NCBI RefSeq assembly: GCF_051860665.1
Contig: NZ_JBHYDM010000007.1
Span: 124,001-188,000, forward strand
DNA from: Falsiroseomonas sp051860665
GTDB lineage: Bacteria; Pseudomonadota; Alphaproteobacteria; Acetobacterales; Acetobacteraceae
DNA: 64,000 nt
Direction of reading: 5' to 3'
This document shows positions 1 to 8,105 of this stretch, piece by piece. The position numbers and the translations under genes were made by a program. The notes beneath the pieces were generated by a model. It was not told where the DNA came from, ran no database searches, and saw only the letters and a program-made list of their open reading frames with translations. Each line of letters starts with the position of its first letter. Position 1 is the first letter of the stretch.

Positions 1-305
1 TCGCGGCCCTCGCGGCAGGCGGCGCAATGGCCGCAGGTGCGGGCGCCATAGGGCACGGCGCGGTCGCCGGCCTTCCAGCCGGTGACGCCGGCACCCACCG
101 CCACCACTTCGCCCGAAGCCTCCGCGCCCACCGCCAGCGGCAGCGTGCGCTGCGCGAAGGCCATGCCGCGCCAGCCCCAGACATCGATGTGGTTCAGGGA
201 GACGGCGCGGATGCGCAGCTGCACCTCGCCCTCGCCGGGCGGCGGCGGGGCCTCGATCTCTTCCAGCCGCAGGTCGCGGTCGCCATGCAGGCGCAGGGCG
301 CGCAT
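1..305 (-). CDS. Zinc-type alcohol dehydrogenase (MDR family), N-terminal part, cut by window edge
   Basis: About 101 N-terminal residues are visible. They form the GroES-like domain of a medium-chain dehydrogenase: the GAEASGEVVAVG segment, then GDRAVPYGARTCGHCAACREG, where the cysteines are the usual structural-zinc ligands. The ATG overlaps the stop of the upstream ketosynthase as ATGA, so the two are translationally coupled. In rhizobia the gene after fabF1XL in the acpXL cluster is an alcohol dehydrogenase (adh2XL) followed by the acyltransferase lpxXL. By position this should be the same gene, and lpxXL may lie just outside the window. The exact substrate is unknown. Confidence 0.85.
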   Translation of the reverse strand, partial: MRALRLHGDRDLRLEEIEAPPPPGEGEVQLRIRAVSLNHIDVWGWRGMAFAQRTLPLAVGAEASGEVVAVGAGVTGWKAGDRAVPYGARTCGHCAACREGR

Positions 306-1630
306 CAGGTCGGTGCTCCACTGAGAACGAGGCAGACGTTCTGGCCGCCGAAGCCGAAGCTGTTGGACAGCACGTTCTGGACTTTTGCCGCGCGGGCCAC
401 GTTGGGCACCACGTCGAGCGTGATGGCCGGGTCCGGCTCCACATGGTTGATGGTGGGCGGCAGCATCTGGTCGCGGATCGCCAGCAGGCTGAAGGCGGCC
501 TCGATGGCGCCGGAGGCCGAGAGCGTATGGCCGATCATCGACTTGTTGGAGGAGATCGGCGGCGCGGCCTCCCCGAAGACCGCGCGCATGGCGAGGTTCT
601 CCATCTTGTCGTTCTCCGGCGTGCCGGTGCCATGGGCATTGACGTAGGAGATATCGGCGGGCTGCAGCCCCGCATCCTCGATGGCATTGCGCATGGCCCG
701 GATCACCGCGCTGCCATCGGGGTTGGAGCGGGTGCGGTGGAAACTGTCCGACTTCTCGCCGGCGCCGCGCACCAGGCCGAGGATGCGCGCGCCGCGGGCA
801 CGGGCGTGCGAAAGGCTTTCGAGCACCAGGCAGGCGGCGCCCTCGCTCATCACGAAGCCACCGCGGTTCTTCTCGAAGGGGCGGGAGGCGCCGGTGGGGT
901 CTTCGTTGCGGGTGGACAGCGCGGAGAGAAGGGAGAAGCGGATCAGCGCCTCCGGCTGCACCGTGCCATCCGCGCCGATGGCCAGCGCGGCCTCGGTCTC
1001 CCCGCGCTGGATCGCCTCGACGCCAAGCTGGATGGCGGAGGCGCCGGTGGCGCAGGCGGTGGTGACGGCCACGGGCGATCCGCGCGTGCCGAAGCGGGCG
1101 GCCAAGGTCTCGCCGACCGTCTGGAAGGCGGCGGTCTGGTAGAGCTCCGGCCAGCCGGTCGCGGCCAGGGTCAGCGCGGGATAGGTGGCCGCATCCGGCG
1201 CCACGCGCCGGGCGAGTTCGAAGCGGTGCGGCCATTCCACCTCGACCGGCGGCATGCCGAGCATCAGCGGGCCGGGGAATCTTCCCCCACCGAGGCCGGC
1301 CTCGGCCAGCGCTTCCTCCGCCGCCATCGCGGCCATGCGGGCGACGCGGGGGGTGGCGGTCAGCACCGCGCCATCCGCTTCCTCGGGCAGGTCGACGGTG
1401 CCAGCGATGGTGGTGCGCAGGTCGTTGGTGGGGAAGCGGGTGATGCGGCGGATGCCGGAGGTGCCGGCCAGCAGTGCCGCCCAGTTCCTGGCAACGCCGA
1501 AGCCGAGCGGGGTAACGAGGCCGATTCCGGTGACGGCAACGATGGGCCGGCCCTTGGAGTCCAGGTCCGCTGGCCGCGACCGGTTCAGCTCTCCGGGGCC
1601 TTCGCCCCTCCGACCATCGGACGCTGTCAC
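305..1630 (-). CDS. Beta-ketoacyl-ACP synthase II type, fabF1XL-like
   Basis: 441 residues, elongating ketosynthase of the thiolase fold. The complete catalytic set is visible: the nucleophile Cys in TTACATGASAIQ, the first His in VNAHGTGTPENDK, and Lys/His in SNKSMIGHTLSASGA. The start is GTG at 1630, giving a GTGA overlap with the stop of the preceding ketosynthase-like gene; a hydrophilic extension of about 30 residues precedes the domain. Its place after acpXL, fabZ-like and fabF2-like genes matches the rhizobial very-long-chain fatty acid cluster, so the likely job is extending acyl chains held on AcpXL for transfer to lipid A. The role is inferred from context; the enzyme class is clear. 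Confidence 0.9.
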   Translation of the reverse strand: MTASDGRRGEGPGELNRSRPADLDSKGRPIVAVTGIGLVTPLGFGVARNWAALLAGTSGIRRITRFPTNDLRTTIAGTVDLPEEADGAVLTATPRVARMAAMAAEEALAEAGLGGGRFPGPLMLGMPPVEVEWPHRFELARRVAPDAATYPALTLAATGWPELYQTAAFQTVGETLAARFGTRGSPVAVTTACATGASAIQLGVEAIQRGETEAALAIGADGTVQPEALIRFSLLSALSTRNEDPTGASRPFEKNRGGFVMSEGAACLVLESLSHARARGARILGLVRGAGEKSDSFHRTRSNPDGSAVIRAMRNAIEDAGLQPADISYVNAHGTGTPENDKMENLAMRAVFGEAAPPISSNKSMIGHTLSASGAIEAAFSLLAIRDQMLPPTINHVEPDPAITLDVVPNVARAAKVQNVLSNSFGFGGQNVCLVLSGAPT

Positions 1631-2814
1631 GGCTGCTCCTCCGCCGGAATCGCCTGCAGATGGGCCAGGGCCTCGCCGCGCCAGGCGCCGAAGCCGGTCA
1701 CCAGAAGGTCTGTCGGCGGCGCGGTCATGGGCGCCTCGGCCGCCTCCAGCGCGGGCGGCAGCACGCCCTCGGAGAGCATCAGCGCGCCCAGCGCCAGGCT
1801 GGCCGGGAAGGTCGCCTCCACGCCCCAGCCGAGCCGGCTGCCGGCGGCGCGCAGCGTGATGTCCCGGCGAAGGCTGCCCAGGAATTCGCGCTCGGCCGCG
1901 GTGGGGCCGGCGACGCCCGTGGCGCCGGAAAGGACGGCCAGCGGCCCCTCCGGCAGGGCCAGCCGCGCGAAGGCGCGGGCGGCGGCGGCGGCGCTGCCAT
2001 CCGCCCCGTCGCGCCGCGCCTGTTCGCAGGCCACGCCCATGATCCGCGCGAGGCCACGCGCGCCGCGGGCGCGGGCGCTCTCCGCCGTTTCCAGCACCAG
2101 GAAGGCGCCGAGCGTGCCGGGAATGGCGCCCGGCGCGTCGTCCCGGGCAAAGACGGGAGCAAAACCGCCCTGCCGCAGCAGTCCGGCCGAGTGGTAGAGC
2201 ACCATCAGGTCCCAGCGCGCCGCGACGAAGCCGCCGCCGACCAGCGCCGCCTGGCCGCGGCCCTCCGCCAGGCGCGCGGCCGCGATGCGCACCGCATCCG
2301 CCCCGGCCTGTTCCTCCCCCATGAAGGTGCGGGAGGCGCCGGTGACGCCATGGACGATCGAGATATTGCCGGCCAGCAGGTTGGACAGCTGGGCCAGGAA
2401 CAGCGTCGGCCGCAGTCCGCCGGCCAGCAGCGCGTTCAGCTGCAAGGCGGCCTCGGCCGGCGGCAGGGCGGCGAGCGCGGCCAGCACGCTCTCATCCAGC
2501 GCCAGGTCCCGCTCGCCCCCGCCGGCGGCGACGATCAGGTCCATCTCGGCCACCAGGGCGCGGGCGCCGGCATCGTCCAGCGCCAGGCCGGCGGCATAGG
2601 TGCCGAGGCGCTGCCAGGGCTCCATCTGCCGCTGGTCGCCCTTCTTCGGGATCTGCCGGTCCAGCTCCAGCGGGGGCGCGGGGTGCAGCGGGAAGGGGGC
2701 GTGGCTTGCGGCATCCACCGGCGCCGGGGTCTTCGCGCCCAGCGCCGCCAGATGCGCGGCCCGGCCCTCGCCGGCCGCCGAGACCAGGCCGATGCCGGTG
2801 ATCCAGATCTCCAT
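1627..2814 (-). CDS. Ketosynthase-like protein without catalytic triad, fabF2XL-like
   Basis: 395 residues with the KAS fold signature at the N-terminus (ITGIGLVSAAGEG) and a recognisable but degenerate core. Where KAS enzymes carry the nucleophile Cys, this protein reads ISIVHGVTGASRTFMGEE, with no Cys. The His motifs are also replaced (SGATGVAGPTAAE and AGSRLGWGVEATFP). It should therefore not condense acyl chains by itself and resembles a chain-length-factor-type partner for the complete ketosynthase directly downstream, with which it overlaps by GTGA. The start overlaps the fabZ-like stop as ATGA. Order and overlaps match rhizobial fabF2XL; the heterodimer idea is inference. Confidence 0.85.
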   Translation of the reverse strand: MEIWITGIGLVSAAGEGRAAHLAALGAKTPAPVDAASHAPFPLHPAPPLELDRQIPKKGDQRQMEPWQRLGTYAAGLALDDAGARALVAEMDLIVAAGGGERDLALDESVLAALAALPPAEAALQLNALLAGGLRPTLFLAQLSNLLAGNISIVHGVTGASRTFMGEEQAGADAVRIAAARLAEGRGQAALVGGGFVAARWDLMVLYHSAGLLRQGGFAPVFARDDAPGAIPGTLGAFLVLETAESARARGARGLARIMGVACEQARRDGADGSAAAAARAFARLALPEGPLAVLSGATGVAGPTAAEREFLGSLRRDITLRAAGSRLGWGVEATFPASLALGALMLSEGVLPPALEAAEAPMTAPPTDLLVTGFGAWRGEALAHLQAIPAEEQP

Positions 2815-3269
2815 CAGCTATGGCCCGGCAGGCCGATGCGCTGCGCCGTCTCGGTCATCGCGTCGCGCAGCGCCTCGGCGGGGAAGGGCATGATGCGAAA
2901 GGTGATCTCGGCATCGGCGATGCGCTTGCCCTCGGAGAGGATGCGGGCCTCGGCCACCGCATAGCCGGATCCGTCATGGCTGCGCTTCGCCTCCACCACC
3001 AGCTTGGCACCCGGGGCGACGAAGCCGCGGAAATTGGCGCCATTCACCTTCAGCAGGAAGGGCATGCGCTCCAGCTTCTCGATCGCCAGCAGCAGCCAGC
3101 CGGCGGTCTGCGCCATGGTCTCCACCAGCAGCACGCCGGGGACGATGGGATAGCCGGGGAAATGCCCCTCGAAGACCGGGCTGGCCTCCGGCACCTGGCT
3201 TTCGACCGTGATGTGGTCCGCACCCAGCGTGACCACGCGGTCGACCATCTGGAAGTATTCCAGCCGCAT
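2814..3269 (-). CDS. 3-hydroxyacyl-ACP dehydratase, FabZ-like (fabZXL)
   Basis: 151 residues, single hot-dog domain, the normal FabZ length. The active-site segment HFPGYPIVPGVLLVETMAQTAG contains the catalytic His and the Glu of the long helix. It removes water from 3-hydroxyacyl-ACP during chain elongation, here presumably on AcpXL. It lies 24 bases after acpXL and overlaps the next gene by ATGA, so the five genes are one transcription unit. The N-terminus (MRLEYFQMVDRV) is consistent with the family, supporting the start at 3269. Confidence 0.9.
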   Translation of the reverse strand: MRLEYFQMVDRVVTLGADHITVESQVPEASPVFEGHFPGYPIVPGVLLVETMAQTAGWLLLAIEKLERMPFLLKVNGANFRGFVAPGAKLVVEAKRSHDGSGYAVAEARILSEGKRIADAEITFRIMPFPAEALRDAMTETAQRIGLPGHS

Positions 3270-3293
3270 GGCTGCCGCCCCGCGCGCCTGGCG

Positions 3294-3584
3294 TCAGGCC
3301 TTGGCCTGCTTGGCCGCCACCAGCTCCTCGATCCGCTGGGCCAGGTTGCCCATCACGAAATACTGTTCGGCCGGCGCGGTGCCGGCATTCACTTCCTGGG
3401 TCCAGCTCTCGACCGGCACCTTGATGCCGAAGGCCTTGTCGATGGCGAAGACGATGTCGAGGAAGTCCAGGCTGTCGATGCCCAGGTCGTTGATGACATG
3501 CGCGCCCGGCGTGATGGATTCACGCGCCACTTCGCTGTTCTCGGCGATGATGTCGGCGATACGGTCGAAAACCGGGGACGTCAT
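3294..3584 (-). CDS. acpXL: Acyl carrier protein AcpXL for very-long-chain fatty acids of lipid A
   Basis: 96 residues, acidic four-helix carrier protein. The phosphopantetheine attachment Ser is in DLGIDSLDFLDIVFAIDKAFGIK, and the C-terminal half (WTQEVNAGTAPAEQYFVM) matches the special rhizobial AcpXL rather than general AcpP. AcpXL carries the omega-hydroxylated C26-C30 acyl chain before its transfer to lipid A in the inner membrane. It is the first gene of the minus-strand operon; about 115 bases separate it from the mtgA stop, space for the operon promoter. Length, sequence and gene order agree, so the identification is strong. Confidence 0.93.
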   Translation of the reverse strand: MTSPVFDRIADIIAENSEVARESITPGAHVINDLGIDSLDFLDIVFAIDKAFGIKVPVESWTQEVNAGTAPAEQYFVMGNLAQRIEELVAAKQAKA

Positions 3585-3700
3585 GGGGAACAGGCTCCGG
3601 GCCGAGAGGGGCGTTCAGGTGAACGCGCCTCTTCGCCCGAACCGGCCGGCTTGTCCAGCGCGGGGGCGCAACGAGGCGTCGTTCCTGGCACGGTTCGTTT

Positions 3701-4420
3701 TCAGTCCGCGGGCGCGCAGTCCAGCAGCGGGCCGAGCTGCGCCACGCGGCGCTCGATCGCGGCGGCGCGGCGCTGGGTGGCGGCAGAGGGGGCGGCGGCG
3801 GACCAGTTCAGCGGGCTCGGCAGCACCGCGGCCAGCAGCGCCGCCTCCCGCGGCGTCAGGCGCGCCGCCGGCTTGTCGAAGAAGCTTCGGGCCGCGGCCT
3901 CCGCGCCATAGAGGCCGGGGCCGAATTCGACGATGTTCAGATAGACCTCCAGCACCCGCTGGCGGGGCCAGAGCAGCGCGACCTGCGGCGTCAGCCAGGC
4001 CTCGATCAGCTTGCGGACCGGATCGCGCCCCGGCCAGAGCAGCAGGTTCTTCGCCGTCTGCATGGTGAGGGTGCTGGCCCCGCGCGGCCGCTCCCCCGCC
4101 CACCAGGCCTGCAGCTCGGCCCGCAGCGCGCCGAAATCGAAGCCGAGCGCCTGGCGGCAGAAGAGATTGTCCTCGGAGGCGATGACGGACTGGGCGAGGG
4201 CGGGCGCCATGGCCGCGAGCGGCACCCAGTCGCGCTGCATGCCATGTCCCTGGGCGGCACGGATCAGCATCAGCGGCGTCACGGGGGGCGGGATGACGCG
4301 GTAGGCCAAGATCAGCGCCGGCGGGGCCAGCAGCAGCACCAGAAGCAGGCGCCGCAGCCAGCCGCGCAGGCGCCCGGCGCCCCTGGCCGGGCCGGGAGGT
4401 GATCTGCGGAGGCGCATCAT
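3701..4420 (-). CDS. mtgA: Monofunctional biosynthetic peptidoglycan transglycosylase
   Basis: 239 residues. One N-terminal membrane anchor (LRRLLLVLLLAPPALILAY) is followed by a GT51 domain that polymerises lipid II in the periplasm. Visible motifs are SVIASEDNLFCRQ with the catalytic Glu, RGASTLTMQTAKNLLLWP, and RVLEVYLNIVEFGPGLYGAEAA. There is no transpeptidase domain, hence the monofunctional type. An uninterrupted reading frame continues far upstream, but the arginine-rich start at MMRLRR just before the anchor fits the family. The gene diverges from the Fur-box gene, with 93 bases between them. Confidence 0.93.
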   Translation of the reverse strand: MMRLRRSPPGPARGAGRLRGWLRRLLLVLLLAPPALILAYRVIPPPVTPLMLIRAAQGHGMQRDWVPLAAMAPALAQSVIASEDNLFCRQALGFDFGALRAELQAWWAGERPRGASTLTMQTAKNLLLWPGRDPVRKLIEAWLTPQVALLWPRQRVLEVYLNIVEFGPGLYGAEAAARSFFDKPAARLTPREAALLAAVLPSPLNWSAAAPSAATQRRAAAIERRVAQLGPLLDCAPAD

Positions 4421-4450
4421 GCGGCCCAGCCTAGCCGCCCGCCGCCGGCA

Positions 4451-4496
4451 TCGACAGGGCGGCAGGCGCCAAATATGATAATGCGAATCATTCGCA
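4451..4496 (+). promoter_or_regulatory. Sigma-70-type promoter overlapped by Fur-like operator
   Basis: A -35-like TCGACA (4451-4456), a 17-base spacer and a -10-like TATGAT (4474-4479) precede a perfect 7-1-7 inverted repeat, TGCGAAT-C-ATTCGCA, at 4482-4496. Together with the flanking GATAAT it strongly resembles the classic Fur box (GATAATGATAATCATTATC). It lies 17 bases before the ATG at 4514, so a bound repressor would cover the transcription start. This suggests repression of the downstream small gene by iron through Fur or a relative. Confidence 0.65.
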
Positions 4497-4513
4497 ATTA
4501 AGGAAGGCGCGCC

Positions 4514-5026
4514 ATGCCCGGCTATGAATGCGACCACCCCCTGCCCGCCCCCGGCGAGCGGCCGATGCGGGAGCTGGATGCGGGGGAACTGCTGGTGGCC
4601 GGCGCGCTGCGCGCCTGGGTCGCGCCGCTGATGGCGCCGGCCGAGCGGCATCCGGACTGGCGCCGCTACCTGGGCCTGGGCGGCCTGGCGGCGGAGGGGC
4701 TGGCGGCCTTCGACCGGCTGATGCGGCTGGTCGCGCATGCGGCCCGACGCAGCCTGGATGTGCGCTGCTGCCGCTGCCCCGGCCTGAGCCCGGACGAGGC
4801 CGCCCTGCTGCAGCTGGTCGCCGCGCTGCAGGCCGGCCAGTCCTTCGCCGCGCTGGAGGTGCTGACGGACTGGCTGCCCGAGCCCGCGCTGATGCCGGCC
4901 CTGGCTGCGGCGCGGGATTTTGCGGCGGCGCTGCACCGCGCCCGTGCCGCGCTGCCGCCTTTCGGCTGCGCCATGCCCTTCGCCAGCGCATCCGCGGCCA
5001 GCCTCGGCCCGCGCACCCTGCACTGA
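4514..5026 (+). CDS. Uncharacterised 170-residue Cys-containing protein, probably iron-regulated
   Basis: I do not recognise the family. The protein is alpha-helical in character, Ala/Leu-rich and soluble, without signal peptide or membrane segment. It has a Cys cluster DVRCCRCPGL near residue 90 and single Cys residues near both ends (YECDHP, PFGCAMPF). A clear ribosome-binding sequence (aaggaag) sits before ATG 4514. The promoter carries a Fur-like palindrome, so the product may act in iron uptake, storage or sparing. It converges on the CBS gene, with two bases between the stops. Confidence 0.7.
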   Translation: MPGYECDHPLPAPGERPMRELDAGELLVAGALRAWVAPLMAPAERHPDWRRYLGLGGLAAEGLAAFDRLMRLVAHAARRSLDVRCCRCPGLSPDEAALLQLVAALQAGQSFAALEVLTDWLPEPALMPALAAARDFAAALHRARAALPPFGCAMPFASASAASLGPRTLH

Positions 5027-5028
5027 AG

Positions 5029-5451
5029 CTAGCGCAGCCTCTCGAAAAAGCCGGTCTCCTCGTCCAGCCGGGCATGCTCCTGGCTGCGGAAATCGTAGCG
5101 GGAGACGATGCCGCGCACATGGCCCGCCTCGCAGACCGGCAGGTGGCGGAAGCCGCCATTGTCCATCAGGCGCAACGCCTCGCTGGCCCGCTGGGTGGGG
5201 GCCAGCGTCTCCGGCCGCCGCGTCATGACCTGGTGCAGCGGCGTGCTCCGTGCCTCCTGGCCCTCCGCCAGGCAGCGCACCGCATCGCGGCCGGTGAAGA
5301 TGCCCAGCAGCCAGTCCGGCTCCTCCACCACCAGCACGGCGCCGACGCGGCGCTGGTGCATGGCGCGGCAGGCCTCGGCCAGGCTGGCCTCTGGGCCGAG
5401 CATGAGCGGATGCTGGTCCCGGATGATCTCGGCGATCCGTCGATCCTGCAT
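5029..5451 (-). CDS. Tandem CBS-domain protein
   Basis: 140 residues made only of a CBS pair. CBS1 (about 10-65) contains RRVGAVLVVEEPDWLLGIFTGRD, and CBS2 (about 73-125) contains NGGFRHLPVCEAGHVRGIVSRYD. Such stand-alone pairs bind adenine nucleotides and act as sensors or partner modules; the partner here is unknown. Its neighbours on the same strand (a cytochrome c upstream) hint at a redox or energy context but not strongly. Confidence 0.88.
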   Translation of the reverse strand: MQDRRIAEIIRDQHPLMLGPEASLAEACRAMHQRRVGAVLVVEEPDWLLGIFTGRDAVRCLAEGQEARSTPLHQVMTRRPETLAPTQRASEALRLMDNGGFRHLPVCEAGHVRGIVSRYDFRSQEHARLDEETGFFERLR

Positions 5452-5477
5452 GTCGTATCCTCCTGCGCCCGTCCTTC

Positions 5478-5507
5478 TCCCAGGCTTCGGGGTCCCAGGC
5501 TTCCGGG
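5478..5507. repeat. Two tandem 15-base repeats upstream of the CBS gene
   Basis: The unit TCCCAGGCTTC(G/C)GGG occurs twice, at 5478 and 5493, with one mismatch. It lies 26 bases before the CBS-gene start. It could be a direct-repeat protein site or a slippage duplication; nothing else supports a function. Confidence 0.4.
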
Positions 5508-5556
5508 TCGGCGGGGCATCCTGGCGCGCAGGCCCGCCCGGCCGCCTTGCTTCATG

Positions 5557-5877
5557 TCAAGGCGATGACAGGATAAAGGCGATCAGGTCGTCCATCTGCG
5601 CGCGCGACAGGCCCAGCGGCGGCATCGGCGCATGCGAGGCCAGCAGCGCGGCGCGCAGCGAGGCCGGGGTGGTGCCCGGGCGGGCGCCGATGGCACGCAG
5701 CGCCAGCACGGCATCCGAGGCACGGCCGGGCGCGGCGGGATGACAGCTGCCGCACCAGTCCTGCGCCAGCCTTTCGCCCGCCGCCGGATCGCCCGGCAGC
5801 GGCTGCGCCTTCAGGGCAGCGGGGGGCAGCAGCAGGGGCAGGATCGCAAGCCAGCGCAGGGCGCGGGAAGCGGGCAT
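5557..5877 (-). CDS. Exported class I cytochrome c
   Basis: 106 residues. A hydrophobic signal peptide runs to about residue 24 (LLLPPAALKA). The mature part has one haem-attachment site, CGSCH at 42-46, and a likely axial Met at 85 in HAPMPPLG, followed by the final helix typical of small class I cytochromes. It should be a periplasmic electron carrier. The gene lies 92 bases downstream of the FadH-like gene on the same strand, but no specific partner is indicated. Confidence 0.88.
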   Translation of the reverse strand: MPASRALRWLAILPLLLPPAALKAQPLPGDPAAGERLAQDWCGSCHPAAPGRASDAVLALRAIGARPGTTPASLRAALLASHAPMPPLGLSRAQMDDLIAFILSSP

Positions 5878-5969
5878 GGGTGGGACCTCCGGCGCGGATG
5901 CAGGCGGCGCGGGGGCGATGCTGCCGCGCCCGCCCGCCGCGGGCCTTGATCCGGGTCAAGCCGCGCCCG

Positions 5970-7922
5970 CTACACCGCCTCTCCCACCCATTGCCCGTCC
6001 CGCACGGCGGACATCATCAGCCGCGGTGCCACCGCATCCCCGGCGCGCAGCACCGGCAGGCCCTGGGCCCGCAGCGCCGCCTCCAGCGCCTCTGCCCCCG
6101 GCCGGCGTGGCGTGGCGTGGGTGAGCAGGGCGACGCCGGGGCGCATCGTCTCCGCCCCCGTCAGCAGATGGCGGATGCGCAGGCTGCCATCCTCCAGCCC
6201 GGCCGGTTCGCGATGGATCAGCACCTCCACCCGCTCGCCATGGGCGGCCAGGCGGCGGTGCACGCCCTGGGCATAGAGGGCCGGCACGTCCCGCGCGATG
6301 GCATCCCGCGGCGTCAGCAGCAGCAGCCGGTCGAAGCGGGTCAGCAGGAATTCGGCGGCGGCATAGGTGGCGGCGGTGTGGTCGTGGTCGAAGAGCACGG
6401 CCAGGCCGCCGCGCGGCGCCGCCTCCTCCAGCAGCAGGGCCACCGCCCGGCGCAGGTCCAGCGCGCCGGGGCAGGGGCTGCGCGGCGGCACCATCTCCGC
6501 GCCGGTCGCCAGCACCACCTGGTCCGGCGCCAGCGCCAGCACCGCCTCCGCCGTCTCGCCCCTCTGGCGGATGACGCCGGCGGCCGCGGCACGGGCCACC
6601 AGATGGTCCAGGAAGCGGCCGATATCGGCACAGCCGGGCAGGCGCGCATGCAGCCGCGCCGCGCCGCCCGGCTGGGCGCCGCGGCCGAGCAGGGTCACCC
6701 GATGCCCACGCTCCGCCGCCACCGCCGCCGCCTGCAGCCCGGCCACGCCATCGCCCACCACCACCACATGCCGCGGCGGCGCGGCGGGCGGCGGCGGCGG
6801 GTCGGCCTCGGCCAGGCTGCCGGCCTTGGCATTGACGCTGCAGGCGACCGTATTGGCGCGGTCGATCTCGCCCCAGCAGGCATTGCAATAGATGCAGGGG
6901 CGGATTTCCGCCGCCCGGCCCTGGCCCGCCTTTCGCGGCCAGTCCGGATCCGCCAGCAGGGGCCGGGCGAGCATGACGAGGTCGGCATCGCCGGCTTCGA
7001 GCAGGGCCTCCGCCATGGCCGGCCCCGTGATGCGCCCCACCGCGGCCAGCGTCACGCCGCCGGCGGCGGATCGCAGCGGCGCCCAGGCGTCGCGGAACGG
7101 CATCGGCGGCTCATGCATATCCGGCGCATGCATCCAGAGGCTCGGCCCGTGGCTGCCCTGGCTGAAACACAGGTAGTCCGGCGGCGTCTCCGCCACCACG
7201 GCGGCCACCAGGCGGGCCGCCTCCGCCGGGTCGATCGAGCCCGGCACGCCGTCATCCGCCGGCAGCTTCACGCCCAGGATGAAGCCGGCGCCGCAGCGGG
7301 CGCGGACCGCGGCCAGGATGGCGCGCAGGAAGGCGCTGCGCCCCTTGGCATCGCCGCCCCAGCGGTCCTGCCGCTGGTTGGTGACCGGCGAGAGGAATTG
7401 CAGCGGCAGGAAGCCATGCGCGGCCGAGATCTCCGCCCCCGCGAAACCCGCCCGCTGCAGGCGGTGCGCGCTATCCGCATATTCCTCGACCAGCCCCTCC
7501 ACCTCCGCCGAGGTCAGCGCCCGCGGCACGGTCCAGGAGGCCGCATCCACCACGGCGGAGGGGCCGACCGCATTCAGCGCGCGGGCATCCCGATGCGCAT
7601 TGCCGGCATGCCAGAGCTGGCCGATGAGCGCCGCGCCCTGGCCCTCCACGGCCTCCGCCAGCCGCGCCAGGCCGGGCCTTTGCGCCTCGTCCCAGGCGGC
7701 GACGCGGGCGGGCACGGCGGCGGAGCGGCAGGCGGCCAGCGCCTCCGTCACCACCATGCCCGCGCCGCCGGCAGCGCGCGCCGCGAGATGGGCGATCAGC
7801 AGGGGCGTCACCGCCCCCTCCCGCGGCATGCGGCTGGTCATGGCGGCGAAGGCGATGCGGTTGCGCAGGGTGCGCCCGGCCAGGGTGAGCGGGCTGAACA
7901 GATGCGGCAGGTCCGGCGCCAT
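5970..7922 (-). CDS. NADH:flavin oxidoreductase / 2,4-dienoyl-CoA reductase-like (old yellow enzyme family)
   Basis: 650 residues with the FadH layout: an FMN TIM barrel (about 1-360), a [4Fe-4S] cysteine cluster near residue 340 (CIYCNACWGEIDRANTVAC) and a FAD/NAD(P) domain (about 385-645, VVVGDGVAGLQAAAVAAERG). The barrel has LWHAGNA and SAAHGFLPLQFLSP, typical of the class. Electrons pass from NAD(P)H through FAD, Fe-S and FMN to an unsaturated substrate. Relatives include dienoyl-CoA reductases, trimethylamine dehydrogenases and bile-acid or aromatic reductases; the substrate here cannot be told. It diverges from the next hydrolase gene. Confidence 0.88.
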   Translation of the reverse strand: MAPDLPHLFSPLTLAGRTLRNRIAFAAMTSRMPREGAVTPLLIAHLAARAAGGAGMVVTEALAACRSAAVPARVAAWDEAQRPGLARLAEAVEGQGAALIGQLWHAGNAHRDARALNAVGPSAVVDAASWTVPRALTSAEVEGLVEEYADSAHRLQRAGFAGAEISAAHGFLPLQFLSPVTNQRQDRWGGDAKGRSAFLRAILAAVRARCGAGFILGVKLPADDGVPGSIDPAEAARLVAAVVAETPPDYLCFSQGSHGPSLWMHAPDMHEPPMPFRDAWAPLRSAAGGVTLAAVGRITGPAMAEALLEAGDADLVMLARPLLADPDWPRKAGQGRAAEIRPCIYCNACWGEIDRANTVACSVNAKAGSLAEADPPPPPAAPPRHVVVVGDGVAGLQAAAVAAERGHRVTLLGRGAQPGGAARLHARLPGCADIGRFLDHLVARAAAAGVIRQRGETAEAVLALAPDQVVLATGAEMVPPRSPCPGALDLRRAVALLLEEAAPRGGLAVLFDHDHTAATYAAAEFLLTRFDRLLLLTPRDAIARDVPALYAQGVHRRLAAHGERVEVLIHREPAGLEDGSLRIRHLLTGAETMRPGVALLTHATPRRPGAEALEAALRAQGLPVLRAGDAVAPRLMMSAVRDGQWVGEAV

Positions 7923-8105
7923 TCAGCCGGCCGCCCTGCCGCTGGCCCATGCGCCCTCTGCGATCATCCCGCTTCCTCCATCTCGGATACGACTTGTGCG
8001 GCAGATGGTGCCCCGGCGCGGCCGAAATCCCAAGACCCTTCCGGGCCGGGCTTCCGCCTCCGCGCCGCCGGCCATAGAAGCCCTGGCAGGCAGGGGAGAC
8101 AGGGC

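Noticed and set aside
5880..8105. Upstream extension of the alpha/beta-hydrolase frame
   Set aside because: It runs antisense through the FadH-like gene and has shadow composition; the domain begins at ATG 8106 with its own ribosome site.
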